The notes under the pieces were generated by a model. That model saw only the letters and a program-made list of their open reading frames with translations. It did no database searches and was not told the origin of the DNA. 64,000 nucleotides of DNA from Streptacidiphilus pinicola (GTDB lineage Bacteria; Actinomycetota; Actinomycetes; Streptomycetales; Streptomycetaceae): assembly GCF_003258295.1 (NCBI RefSeq), contig NZ_QKYN01000118.1, positions 1 to 64,000 of the forward strand. The letters run 5' to 3'. The position numbers and the translations under genes are program-made. Positions 15,972-26,282 of this stretch are shown one piece after another. Within the stretch, counting starts at the first letter, position 1, and each line of letters begins with the position of its first letter.

Positions 15972-17122
15972 CACGCGCCGGGATGGGCGAACCGGCCGGG
16001 CCGGAAGTCGGCCAGCTCCGACCGCGTCTGATCGCCCATCAGCTCGTCCACGACCAGTCGGGCGAGGTACGGGGCGAGGGTGACGCCGCTGTGGGTCACC
16101 ACCGTGTAGAGCCCGGGAACGGCGTCGGTGAAACCCGCGACGGTCCGACCGTCCGCCGGCATCGGCCTGACCCCCACCCGCACCCGCTCGACCGGGACCC
16201 CGTCGAGGACGGGGAAGGTCTTCCGGGCGCGCTCCAGCAGCATCGGCCCGAGGCCGAAGACGCCGGCGTCCGTGCGCGGGACCCGGGAGCCGGCTCCGTC
16301 ACCACCCATGACGACACGGCCCGACGCGGTCGGCCGCAGTCCCATGTCCGGAGTGTGCAGCACCCGGCGCAACGGCCGCCGCAGCGGTGCGGTGTCGGCC
16401 AGTCCGCCGATGGCGGTGTAGCGCTCGTCACCGGGGGCGCGCAGCCGTGTGTCCGCCTCGCTGACCAGCGGGACCTCCACCCCGGAGGCCGCCAGCAGGC
16501 CCTGGGTGGCCGCGCCCGCGGCGCAGACGACCTCGTCGGCCAGGATCTCGTCGCCGCTCTCGAGGACCACCCTGGTGCGCGCCCCGGCCGTCTCGAAGCG
16601 GGTGACACCGGTGTGCGGACGGACCGTGGCCCCGGCCGATACCGCGTGCTCCAGCATCCCGGCGACCATCTGCTCGGTGTCCACCCAGCCCTCGGCCGGG
16701 AACCAGGCCGCGTCGAGGACCCGGTCGGGGTCGATGAACGGCTCCAGCTCCGCGGCCCGCCGCGCGGTGATCCGCTCCGCCGCGTAGCCGCGCGCAACCA
16801 GGCCCTCGACCAGACCGTCGAGTGCCGCGGACGACTCGGCGTCCGTGGCGACCTCCACGTTGCCGACGGCGTGGAACCACTCCTTGCCGACGCCGGCCTC
16901 CGCGAGTCGGTGGTACTCGCCGATCCCCTCGTGGTTGAGCCGGAAGTACGACTCCGGTGACTTCTTCTGGGCGTTGACCCAGGCGAAGGTCGCGGCGCTG
17001 GCAGCCTGGCCGGGCTCGGCGGCGTCCAGCAGGATCGGGCGGACGGACCGCGACGCGAGCGCGGAGGCGATCGACGCCCCGAGGACCCCGCCTCCCACGA
17101 TCACCACACAGGGCTGGGTCAT
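15971..17122 (-). CDS. FAD-dependent oxidoreductase, DAO/glycine oxidase family
   Basis: 383 residues. N-terminal FAD-binding VIVGGGVLGASIASALASR with GxGxxG near residue 9, a middle ADEVVCAAGAATQGLL segment and a C-terminal RVGVRPMPADGRTVAGFTDAVPGLY plus THSGVTLAPYLARLV typical of D-amino-acid/glycine oxidase-like flavoproteins. It would oxidise a C-N bond of an amino acid or amine. Start overlaps the previous stop by one base (TGATG). In this operon it may dehydrogenate the amino acid-derived intermediate; the substrate cannot be read from the sequence. Confidence 0.87.
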   Translation of the reverse strand: MTQPCVVIVGGGVLGASIASALASRSVRPILLDAAEPGQAASAATFAWVNAQKKSPESYFRLNHEGIGEYHRLAEAGVGKEWFHAVGNVEVATDAESSAALDGLVEGLVARGYAAERITARRAAELEPFIDPDRVLDAAWFPAEGWVDTEQMVAGMLEHAVSAGATVRPHTGVTRFETAGARTRVVLESGDEILADEVVCAAGAATQGLLAASGVEVPLVSEADTRLRAPGDERYTAIGGLADTAPLRRPLRRVLHTPDMGLRPTASGRVVMGGDGAGSRVPRTDAGVFGLGPMLLERARKTFPVLDGVPVERVRVGVRPMPADGRTVAGFTDAVPGLYTVVTHSGVTLAPYLARLVVDELMGDQTRSELADFRPGRFAHPGA

Positions 17123-18378
17123 CAGCGCGCACCTTCCTCGACGGTCCAGGTCGTGGTCACGTTCGGTGTCTGGGCGACCGGCCGGTCGCCGCCGGTCAGA
17201 TTGACCAGCACCACGGAGTCCTCGGACAACGCGCCGGTCTCCGCCGCCCGCATGACGCCCGCGAGGGCGGTGGCGCTCGCGAAGCAGATCCGGACACCCA
17301 CCGAGTCCGCGAGCAGCTGCTGGGCACGCCGGATCCGGTCCTCGTCGGCGGACAGGATCTGCCCGCCGCTCTGCAGGCAGAGGTCCCGGATGTACGGGTA
17401 GGTGCCGGTCGGATTGCCCCGCAGGATGGCGTAGGCCAGCCCCTTCGGATCGCGGACCACATGGTGGGGTGCGATCTGCTCGGCGCCGTCCTGCCAGGCC
17501 CGGGCCATGGGGGCGCAGCTCGCCTGCTGGACCGCCATGAAGGCCGGCAGCCTGCTCAGCCGGCCCAGTTCGCGGTACTCCACCGCGCCCTTGAACGCCC
17601 CGAGCAGTCCCATCCCGCTGCTGACGGCCTGGAAGACGAAGTCCGGTTCGACGGGCATCGCGTCGAAGGCCTCGAGGTAGGCCAGCTTGAGGCCCTCGCG
17701 ACGGGAGAGGTTGAAGAAGCCGCCCTCCCAGGTGTGGCCGTGTTCGCGGGCGAACCGCTCGCCCACCTGCCCCGCGGCGACGAACTCGCCGTCCACCACG
17801 TGCGTGGTGATGTTGGGGTGGTCGGCGTAGTTGAGCCGGTTGACGAAGTCCCGGCCGACGAAGACGTGCAGCCGGAAGCCGGGGAGCAGACCGGCGGCCC
17901 GTGCGTAGGCCGTGGAGGTGTTGCCGGTCGACGACAGCACCAGCTCCCGGATGCCCAGCTCACCGAAGCGGGACAGGCCCACCGAGGCGACCCGGTCCTT
18001 GGTCGAGCGGGACGGGTTGGCCGACTCGTCCTTGAAGAACAGCCGACCGACGCCGACCTGCGCGGCGAGCTCGGACACCTCGAAGCAGGGCGTGTTGCCC
18101 TCGCCGACCCAGCGGAGCGACTCGCGCTCACGCACGGGCAGCAGGTCGAAGTAGTGCTGCAGCGGGTCCGCACCCTGACGGCTCGTCGGGATGTCGACCT
18201 GGTCGAGGTCGTAGAACGCGTCCAGCGCGCCGTTGCACGTGGTACACCGGTTGAAGGCCGGTTCGGTGAACTCCAGTCCGCAGAGCAGACAGAAGAAGCG
18301 CACCTGCTTCTCCCGACCCGGGGCGGACCCGCGGATCTTCCGGATCAAGGTCTCGTAGTTAGCGGTGATCGCGGACAA
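17122..18378 (-). CDS. Threonine-synthase-like PLP enzyme (fold type II) with zinc-ribbon N-terminus
   Basis: 418 residues. It starts at a TTG supported by GGAGAGG five bases upstream and overlaps the ligase gene by 20 bases. Cys30, Cys33, Cys45 and Cys48 (CLLC, CTTC) form a putative zinc ribbon. The PLP lysine is Lys127 in NPSRSTKDRV, and STGNTSTAYA near 150 is the phosphate/carboxylate loop, with GGD near the end. Threonine synthase and cysteate synthase share this layout: they replace a beta/gamma leaving group. Differences from housekeeping threonine synthase around the lysine (STKDRV rather than SFKDRG) suggest a special substrate. It could make a building block or be a resistant target copy. 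Confidence 0.85.
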   Translation of the reverse strand: MSAITANYETLIRKIRGSAPGREKQVRFFCLLCGLEFTEPAFNRCTTCNGALDAFYDLDQVDIPTSRQGADPLQHYFDLLPVRERESLRWVGEGNTPCFEVSELAAQVGVGRLFFKDESANPSRSTKDRVASVGLSRFGELGIRELVLSSTGNTSTAYARAAGLLPGFRLHVFVGRDFVNRLNYADHPNITTHVVDGEFVAAGQVGERFAREHGHTWEGGFFNLSRREGLKLAYLEAFDAMPVEPDFVFQAVSSGMGLLGAFKGAVEYRELGRLSRLPAFMAVQQASCAPMARAWQDGAEQIAPHHVVRDPKGLAYAILRGNPTGTYPYIRDLCLQSGGQILSADEDRIRRAQQLLADSVGVRICFASATALAGVMRAAETGALSEDSVVLVNLTGGDRPVAQTPNVTTTWTVEEGAR

Positions 18379-19960
18379 TTGCCTCTCCGTCCCTCTCGTC
18401 GGCGTTCAGGCTGCGCTCGCGGACGGACCGCCGGTCGACCTTCCCGTTGCTGTTCACCGGGAACTCCTGCCAGCGCACGAACCGGGTCGGCGCGTGCGTC
18501 GGGGTCATGTGGCCCGCGACGTGCTCGCGCAGGGCGGCGAAGTCCGGCGTCTCGTCGGCGCGCAGCACTACGGCGGCGTGGAGTTCCTCGACGAGGTTCG
18601 CCCTGCGGTGCGGGTACACGTAGGCGTCGACCACGCCCCGGTGGCCCACCAGCACCTTCTCGACCTCGCTGGGGTGCACCTTCGTGTCGTGCACCTTGAC
18701 CATGTCGTTCATCCGCCCGAACAGGCGCAGATAGCCGTGCTCGTCCAGGCTCCCGTAGTCCCGCGTGTGCACCCATCCGTCGCGCAGGACCTTCTCGGTC
18801 AGCTCCGGGTCCGCGACGTAGCCGTCCATGCTGAGCGGACTGCGCACCACGACCTCGCCGGTCTCCCCGGTGGGCAGTTCCCGCCCGGTGTCCGGGTCGA
18901 GGATGACCACCTCGAGGTTCGGCATCGGCCGGCCGACCGTGGCCAGCAGCTCCGGCACGTCGTGGTCGGCGGCCGTGAGCATCGCGATCCGGCCGGTCTC
19001 CGTGGTGCCGTAGGAATGGTTCAGCACGCCGGGGAAGACCTGGACCGCTTCCTTGATCAGCTCCGGCGAGGCCGGACACCCCACGTAGAGCAGGCGGCGC
19101 AGCGAGGTCAGGTCGGTGCGGCGCACATCCGGGTGGTTGACCAGTTCGTAGAACTGGGGCACGCCGATCAGGGTGTCGGTGATGCGGTGCAGCTCGATGT
19201 CCCGCAGGAAGGCCGCCGGGTCGAAGCCGCTGCGCAGGAGCACGCTACCGCCCGAGGCGACGGCGACGTCCACCAGCAGTCCGCCGGTGTGACTGACCGC
19301 GCTGACGGCCAGGAAGTTCTTGGGCTGTTCCCCGGACTCCGCCATCACCACGTTGTTCCACGCGGCGAAGGGCTTGCGGACGCCCTTCGGGCGACCGGTG
19401 CTGCCGCTGGTGTAGATCACCATGGCATGGCCGGGCCGTTCGAGGATGAACTCCGTGAGCGGAGCGGACACCGGCTCTCCGGCCGCGGTCACCTCACCGG
19501 AGACGGGCTCGCCGAGCCCGCACAGACCGACCGGTTCGGCCAGCACCGCGTGGACCCGCTCGGCCTCCTCGCGCTCTGGCTCGTCGTGGACGAGCACGGT
19601 CGCCCCGCACTCGCCGAGCATCCGGGCGCGGGTCTCGGTGGAGAGGCCGTGCGTGGTCGTGCCGTGGTTGGCTCCCGACACGTACACGACCGTCGCCCCG
19701 AGCAGGTGCACCGCGTACCGGACCACGAGCATCCACGGGCTGTTCACCTCGGTAAGGACCGCCACTGTGGTCCCCTGGCCGGCGCCGAGTCCGCGCAGCG
19801 CCGCCGCGACCCGCAGGACCGCGTCACGCAGGTCGACCGTCGAGATGACGGTGTCGCGCCAGTACACCACCGGACGCGGATCCCCGACCAGGCGGTCGAG
19901 GATCCGGGCGGCGTAGTGCCCGGGCGCCTCCACGCCCGGCTCATGTTGGTCCCTCGTCAT
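18359..19960 (-). CDS. AMP-dependent acyl/aryl ligase (ANL superfamily)
   Basis: 533 residues, freestanding, no carrier domain. It activates a carboxylic acid as acyl-AMP. Motifs: VIYTSGSTGRPKGV near residue 180, NHSYGTTETGRIA near 310, GWVHTRDYGSLDEHGY near 400 and a C-terminal NSNGKVDRR with the catalytic Lys. The acid is unknown. The gene is coupled to both neighbours (ATGA with the degenerate SDR gene, 20-base overlap with the PLP enzyme). It could form the amide or CoA thioester joining a second acid to the amino acid unit, in place of a condensation domain. Confidence 0.88.
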   Translation of the reverse strand: MTRDQHEPGVEAPGHYAARILDRLVGDPRPVVYWRDTVISTVDLRDAVLRVAAALRGLGAGQGTTVAVLTEVNSPWMLVVRYAVHLLGATVVYVSGANHGTTTHGLSTETRARMLGECGATVLVHDEPEREEAERVHAVLAEPVGLCGLGEPVSGEVTAAGEPVSAPLTEFILERPGHAMVIYTSGSTGRPKGVRKPFAAWNNVVMAESGEQPKNFLAVSAVSHTGGLLVDVAVASGGSVLLRSGFDPAAFLRDIELHRITDTLIGVPQFYELVNHPDVRRTDLTSLRRLLYVGCPASPELIKEAVQVFPGVLNHSYGTTETGRIAMLTAADHDVPELLATVGRPMPNLEVVILDPDTGRELPTGETGEVVVRSPLSMDGYVADPELTEKVLRDGWVHTRDYGSLDEHGYLRLFGRMNDMVKVHDTKVHPSEVEKVLVGHRGVVDAYVYPHRRANLVEELHAAVVLRADETPDFAALREHVAGHMTPTHAPTRFVRWQEFPVNSNGKVDRRSVRERSLNADERDGEAIVRDHR

Positions 19961-20724
19961 CGTTTCCCCACTCCTGTGCCTCTGTCTGAAGTCGCGTGCG
20001 GCGCTCGCGGCGCGGCAGCGAAGAGTCGGCCCGTGACGTAGCCCTGCTGGCCCGTAACGGCGGCCGCCGCGTCCGAGACCAGGTGCTCCGTCAGATCGGC
20101 CGCTGCCTGCGGGTACGGGACGCCCGAGCCGTGCGGCGCCGCCGGTCCGACCGACGGTCGCTCGTGCGGCGACAGGGCCGCCGGGGCGACGCAGTTCACG
20201 GTGATGCCGAACGGCGCCAGCTCCAGGGCCACGGACCGGGTGAACGCGGTGACGCCGGCCAGGACGGCCTGCGCCTCGCGCCAGGCGTCCTCACCCGTCA
20301 CCACGGGCGCCACGACGTTGACGATGCGACCCCATCGGCCGCCCACCATGTCCCCGGCGGCCGTCCGACCGGCCACGAAGAGCGTGCGCAGCGCCGCCCG
20401 GGTCGCGCCGGGACCCGCGTCGCCCGAGGCGGACGCCGCATCCGGTCCGGCGCCGACACAGGTCACCAGGACTCCCGTCCGGCCGAACGTCGACCGGACC
20501 CGTCCCAGCGCGGTCGCGAACGAGGCACTGTCCGCCGGGTCCGCGGGGAAGACGGCGCAACGACCCGCGGTCTGCGGAAGCCCGTCCAGGAGCTCCCCCG
20601 GGTGCATGCCGTCTCCGCGGTCCTCGCCGATCAGCGCCACGTCCAGGCCGCGTTCCAGCAGTCGGCGCGCGCAGGCGGCGCCGGGAGCGTGGTGCGCGCC
20701 CACCACGACGGCCACCCGGGTCAT
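19957..20724 (-). CDS. SDR-fold protein lacking catalytic residues (NovK-like partner)
   Basis: 255 residues, SDR length and order: start MTRVAVVVGAHHAPGAA, then GRIVNVVAP, FTRSVALELAPFGITVNCVAP and GYVTGRLF. A gap-free alignment by eye to the next SDR shows the catalytic Ser is Ala139, Tyr is Ala151 and Lys is Leu155; the dinucleotide loop is VGAHHAPG instead of TGAGRGIG. It should be inactive on its own. In novobiocin biosynthesis the NovJ/NovK pair works as a heterotetramer in which only NovJ is catalytic, which is the precedent for this pair. Overlaps both neighbours by ATGA. Confidence 0.85.
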   Translation of the reverse strand: MTRVAVVVGAHHAPGAACARRLLERGLDVALIGEDRGDGMHPGELLDGLPQTAGRCAVFPADPADSASFATALGRVRSTFGRTGVLVTCVGAGPDAASASGDAGPGATRAALRTLFVAGRTAAGDMVGGRWGRIVNVVAPVVTGEDAWREAQAVLAGVTAFTRSVALELAPFGITVNCVAPAALSPHERPSVGPAAPHGSGVPYPQAAADLTEHLVSDAAAAVTGQQGYVTGRLFAAAPRAPHATSDRGTGVGKR

Positions 20725-21506
20725 GGCCGGCCTCCGTCCACGACCAGGGTCTGGCCGGTCACGTAGCCCGACGCGGAGCCGGCGAGGAAGGCGACCACCT
20801 CGCCGATCTCCTCGGCGGCGCCGACCCGCCCGAGGGCCGAGCGCGTCGCCGCCTCGGCCAGGAAGGCCTCCCGGTCCGCGCCCAGCCGCTCCGCGAGTTC
20901 GTCCACCATGGGCGTCGCCACGAAGCCCGGGGCGACGGCGTTGACGGTCACCCCGTACGGCCCGAGTTCGGCGGCCAGGGTGCGGGTGAAGCCGGAGACG
21001 GCCGCCTTCGCGGCGGCGTAGTTGGCCTGGCCCGCATTCCCGTCCGCCGCCACGGAACTGAAGTTGACGATGCGTCCGCCACCGCCCTGCTTCATCTGCC
21101 CGGCTACGGCGCGGCACCAGTGCACGGTCCCGCCGAAGTTGACGTCCATCACGGTGTCCCAGTCGTCGTCGCCCATGGTGAGCAGCAGCCGGTCGCGGGT
21201 GACTCCGGCGCAGTTCACCAGCACATCCACGGGGCCCAGGACCTCGTTGACGCGCCGGACCGCGGCGTCGACCTCGTCGGCGAGGGCCACGTCGCAGCCC
21301 ACACCCACGGCCGTGCCACCGGCGGCGGTCACCGCCGCGACGGTCTCGGCGGTGTCGAGCTCGGTGCGGTCGACCACGGCCACCGACAGACCCGCGGCGC
21401 TCAGCCGCCTTGCGGTGGCGGCGCCGATCCCGCGCCCGGCTCCCGTGACCACCGCCACGCCCGCCGATCGGCTGCTCCGGACCTCCGCCCCCGTCGTCGC
21501 GGTCAT
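20721..21506 (-). CDS. Short-chain dehydrogenase/ketoreductase (FabG-like)
   Basis: 261 residues with an intact classical SDR site: NADP loop TGAGRGIG (21-28), NCAG (98-101), Asn123, Ser151, Tyr163 and Lys167 in QANYAAAK, and C-terminal SGYVTGQTLVVDGG. It interconverts a beta-hydroxyl and a beta-ketone on NAD(P)H. Next to a P450 and a carrier didomain it likely oxidises a beta-hydroxy-aminoacyl thioester, with the following degenerate SDR as partner. The start overlaps the MbtH stop (ATGA). Confidence 0.9.
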   Translation of the reverse strand: MTATTGAEVRSSRSAGVAVVTGAGRGIGAATARRLSAAGLSVAVVDRTELDTAETVAAVTAAGGTAVGVGCDVALADEVDAAVRRVNEVLGPVDVLVNCAGVTRDRLLLTMGDDDWDTVMDVNFGGTVHWCRAVAGQMKQGGGGRIVNFSSVAADGNAGQANYAAAKAAVSGFTRTLAAELGPYGVTVNAVAPGFVATPMVDELAERLGADREAFLAEAATRSALGRVGAAEEIGEVVAFLAGSASGYVTGQTLVVDGGRP

Positions 21507-21697
21507 CGCGCCGCGACCGGCGCGGAGGCGGCCGGCCAGTCGGCCTCGATGCGGGCCAGGCAGGCGGCCCGGTCCTCGGGCCCCGTGACGATCCGCCAAC
21601 CGTCCGGCACCTCGGCGCCGGAGGGCCAGAGCGAGTACTGGCCCCGTTCGTTGCGCAGCGCCAGGAAGCTGCGGCTCTCGTCCTCGAATGCGTTCAT
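21503..21697 (-). CDS. MbtH-like protein
   Basis: 64 residues with the family signature: FLALRNERGQYSLWPSG, VPDGW and CLARIEADW. MbtH proteins bind and stabilise or activate NRPS adenylation domains, so this one should partner the A-T didomain coded two genes upstream. A ribosome site GGGAGG precedes the ATG. The usual C-terminal RP is replaced by AASAPVAAR, a slight divergence. Confidence 0.95.
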   Translation of the reverse strand: MNAFEDESRSFLALRNERGQYSLWPSGAEVPDGWRIVTGPEDRAACLARIEADWPAASAPVAAR

Positions 21698-21742
21698 GTT
21701 CGTTCCTCCCTGAACGGCTGTGACCTGCGGTGCTGACGCCGA

Positions 21743-22966
21743 TCAGGCCGTGAACCGCACCGGCAGCGAACTCATGCCGTGCAGGATGCTCGAGTAGATC
21801 CACTTCTCCTCGCCGATCTGCTCCAGATCGCCGACCAGCCGGCGCAGGCCGTCGAGCACCGCGTAGACCTCCATCCGGCCCAGGTGGTGCCCCAGGCAGT
21901 GGTGGGCACCGTGGGCGAAGGTGAAGTGCTTGTTGGGCGTGCGGGAGAGGTCGAACTCGTCGGGGCGGTCGAAGACGGTCTCGTCCCGGTTGGCCGAGGA
22001 GATCCACACGCTCACCACGTCACCGGCCTTGATCTCCTGGCCGTTGACGACGACGTCGCCGGTCGCGGTCCTGCCGCCGTGCAGCGACGGGACCGTCCAG
22101 CGCAGCACCTCCTCGGTGGCGGTCTTCAGGTCGACGTCGCCGTTCTTGAGTGCGCGCCACTGGTCGGGGTTCTCGATCAGCGCCAGAACGGCCCCGGTGA
22201 TCGCGTGCCGACCGGTCTCGTCCCCACCGATCATGAGGCCGTAGCAGTTGGCCATCAGCTCGACCTGGTTGAGCGGGATGCCGTCGATCCGGCAGTTCGC
22301 GAGCAGGCTGACCATGTCGTCGCCCTCGCTGCCGCGCCGCTCCTTGGCCAACTTGCTGAAGTACAGCAGGATCTCGTTCTTCGCCACCCAGTTGTCCTCC
22401 GGCGGCGCGTCGGCGTAGTCGGAGCTCCAGGCGTGGGCGGTCTGGCTGAGCAGGAACCTGCGGTCCGCCTCGGGGACCTCCAGCAGGTCGCAGATGGCGC
22501 CCAGCGGGACGCTCGCGGAGACGTCCGCGGCGGCGTCGCAGTCGCCCTTGTCCAGGGCCTCAAGGAGCAGCCGGTCCACCGTCTGCTGCAGCGAGTGCGC
22601 GATGTGGTCCAGGGTCCGCGCCGAGAAACCCTTCGACAGGACGTTGCGGATCTGGTGGTGCCGCACGCCGTCGGTGACGGCCAGCATCGTTCCGGATGCC
22701 GAGTCGCCGCCGGTGAGCAGGGTGGCCAGCGCGTTACCGTTCTCGGTGGTGAAGTGCGCCTTGTCCTTGTAGACGGCGTTGGCGTCCTCGTGACGGCTGA
22801 TCACCCAGAAGCCCGGACGGTTCTCCCGCGGCGTGTGCCAGTAGACCGGCTTCTCGGCCCGCAGGTGGCGCCAGACCTCGTCGAGCTCGCGCTCGGCGTG
22901 CAGGTGCGGCGACGCGAGGTCGATGGCGTCGATCTCGTCAGGGCTGACGACGGGTCGCTTGGTCAT
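21743..22966 (-). CDS. Cytochrome P450
   Basis: 407 residues, soluble bacterial class I size. I chose ATG 22966 (GGAG six bases upstream). I-helix motif GLMIGGDETGRH, K-helix EEVLR, and heme loop FTFAHGAHHCLGHHLGRME with the heme-ligating Cys near residue 357. No ferredoxin or reductase gene is nearby, so redox partners come from elsewhere. Placed directly behind an A-T didomain with one-base spacing, it most likely hydroxylates the beta-carbon of the carrier-bound amino acid, as NovI, OxyD and NikQ do. That role is inferred from context. Confidence 0.93.
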   Translation of the reverse strand: MTKRPVVSPDEIDAIDLASPHLHAERELDEVWRHLRAEKPVYWHTPRENRPGFWVISRHEDANAVYKDKAHFTTENGNALATLLTGGDSASGTMLAVTDGVRHHQIRNVLSKGFSARTLDHIAHSLQQTVDRLLLEALDKGDCDAAADVSASVPLGAICDLLEVPEADRRFLLSQTAHAWSSDYADAPPEDNWVAKNEILLYFSKLAKERRGSEGDDMVSLLANCRIDGIPLNQVELMANCYGLMIGGDETGRHAITGAVLALIENPDQWRALKNGDVDLKTATEEVLRWTVPSLHGGRTATGDVVVNGQEIKAGDVVSVWISSANRDETVFDRPDEFDLSRTPNKHFTFAHGAHHCLGHHLGRMEVYAVLDGLRRLVGDLEQIGEEKWIYSSILHGMSSLPVRFTA

Positions 22967-22969
22967 CAC

Positions 22970-24718
<1,749 letters not shown>

Positions 24719-25105
24719 TGGAAGAAATTCCCCTCGCGTTCAAGTGCACAGCCGCGGGACAGAAAAGGAAATTCACCACAACCTGATGCGGGCATGCCAA
24801 TAAATCCGACGCGTGGATGGTCGGATATCCCCGAAGAGGGCATCAGATAGGAGTCAGAACCGGCCATTCATCGGAACAGGACTGTTCACCGGCCATGGAA
24901 CGGACTGCATGTAGGCTCATCCCCCGATTCGCCCGATTGGCGGGAGCCGCGTTCCGCGAACTCCCCGTACATCCTTTTTCTCTCATGATCCACTGTTGCA
25001 TGTCAAGATGAATATACGCACGAGCAGACTAGTCGCTTTTTCAACATTCAGCTCGGGCCATAAATGCGGCCCGAGCGGTCCGAATGCGTAGCCGTTTGTA
25101 CACTG
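24719..25105. promoter_or_regulatory. AT-richer intergenic region, likely promoter/leader of the NRPS-type operon
   Basis: 387 bases with clearly lower GC than its surroundings and no convincing gene. On the minus strand a TTGACA hexamer at 25001-25006 could be a -35 box, but a good -10 at normal spacing is not clear. If used, the leader would be over 250 bases. A hairpin at 25051-25076 closes the upstream ROK gene. Confidence 0.45.
25051..25076 (-). terminator. Hairpin downstream of the ROK gene
   Basis: GCTCGGGCC (25051-25059) and GGCCCGAGC (25068-25076) form a perfect 9-bp stem with an 8-base loop, 30 bases after the ROK kinase stop. No T-run follows, as is common in streptomycetes. Confidence 0.65.
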
Positions 25106-26266
25106 TCAGTGCTCGAGCGGGGTCCACCACTGGGTGCGGCGCCGGCCCACGCCGGTGCGGGAGAGCCGCTCGGCCCGCTCGACCCGGGCCCGCTTGACCG
25201 TCCGGAAGCGGCGCGCCCGGCCGCGCGCGAGGTCGGCGGCGCCGATGAGGCCCGCCGTGTTGCCGAGGCGGGCCTCGAGGATCTCCGCCTCCGGCCGGAA
25301 ACCGCGGCCGGTGAGGTTGCGCCGGTAGGCCTCCCGGGCGGGGCCCAGCAGCAGCTCGCCCGCCGCCGAGACGCCGCCGCCGATGACGAAGCGGCCCGGG
25401 TCCAGGGCGGCCGCGAGGTTGGCCAGACCGAGGCCGAGCCACTGGCCGATCTCCTGCAGCAGCTCCATCGCGCAGGCGTCGCCGTCCTGCGCGGCCTCGG
25501 TGACCAGCGGGCCGGTGATCGCGGAGACGTCGCCGTCGACGCGGTCCAGCAGCGGCTGCGCGATCGGCGACTCCGCCGCCGCCAGCTCGCGCGCCTCGCG
25601 CACCAGCGCGTTGCCCGAGGAGTACTGCTCCCAGCAGCCGCGGTTGCCGCAGGGGCAGCGGTGGCCGCCCGGAACCACCGTCATATGGCCGAACTCGCCC
25701 GCCATCCCGTAACGGCCGCGCTCCAGGCGCCCGCCGCGCACGATCGCGCCGCCGATGCCGGTGCCGAGGTTCACCATGACCAGGTGCTCCTCCCCCGCGC
25801 CCGCCCCGAAGCGCCACTCCGCCCAGGCGGCGGCGTTGGCGTCGTTCTCGACGATCACCGGCAGCTTGAGCCGGTCGCTGAGGGCCCCCTGCAGCGGCTC
25901 GTTGCGCCAGCTCAGGTGGGGGGCGAAGAGCACCCGCGCCCGCTGGGCGTCGACGAAGCCGGCCGCGCCGATGCCGACCGCGTGCACGTCGTGACGGTCG
26001 GCCAGAGCGAGCACCAACTCGGTGATGACGTCCTCGACGACCTTGGGGCTCTTGCTCTTGTGCGGTGTCTCGGTGCGCAGTTGCTCCAGGATCCGGCCCT
26101 CGCCGTCGACGACCCCGGCGGCGATCTTCGTACCGCCGATGTCGATGCCGACCGTCGGCAGGCGAAGGGCCGTCCTGCGGACGTACTCGGCGTAATCGCT
26201 GCTCAACTCGCGTCCGATCCGTGTGCGCGCTGGTGGATGCGATCCATCCTGCCGCGTCACGGCCAC
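25106..26266 (-). CDS. ROK-family sugar kinase (glucokinase-like)
   Basis: 386 residues from GTG 26266; the start is uncertain, since a 36-residue N-terminal extension precedes the core and no good ribosome site is visible. The core begins TVGIDIGGTKIAAGVV (phosphate-binding loop), then GIGAAGFVD, ENDANAAAWAEW with the catalytic Asp, NLGTGIGGAI, the zinc motif CPCGNRGCWEQYSSG and FVIGGGVS. A zinc-binding kinase without an HTH domain, so an enzyme and not a NagC/XylR-type repressor. Probable substrate glucose. The C-terminal ~45 residues are unusually Arg-rich. A separate glkA is probably elsewhere. Confidence 0.87.
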   Translation of the reverse strand: MAVTRQDGSHPPARTRIGRELSSDYAEYVRRTALRLPTVGIDIGGTKIAAGVVDGEGRILEQLRTETPHKSKSPKVVEDVITELVLALADRHDVHAVGIGAAGFVDAQRARVLFAPHLSWRNEPLQGALSDRLKLPVIVENDANAAAWAEWRFGAGAGEEHLVMVNLGTGIGGAIVRGGRLERGRYGMAGEFGHMTVVPGGHRCPCGNRGCWEQYSSGNALVREARELAAAESPIAQPLLDRVDGDVSAITGPLVTEAAQDGDACAMELLQEIGQWLGLGLANLAAALDPGRFVIGGGVSAAGELLLGPAREAYRRNLTGRGFRPEAEILEARLGNTAGLIGAADLARGRARRFRTVKRARVERAERLSRTGVGRRRTQWWTPLEH

Positions 26267-26282
26267 CCGGCGCGATTCGGGA

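Noticed and set aside
24817-25011. 64-codon plus-strand frame in the AT-richer gap before the NRPS-type operon
   Set aside because: No ribosome site and no protein-like pattern; third-position GC is low compared with real genes here.
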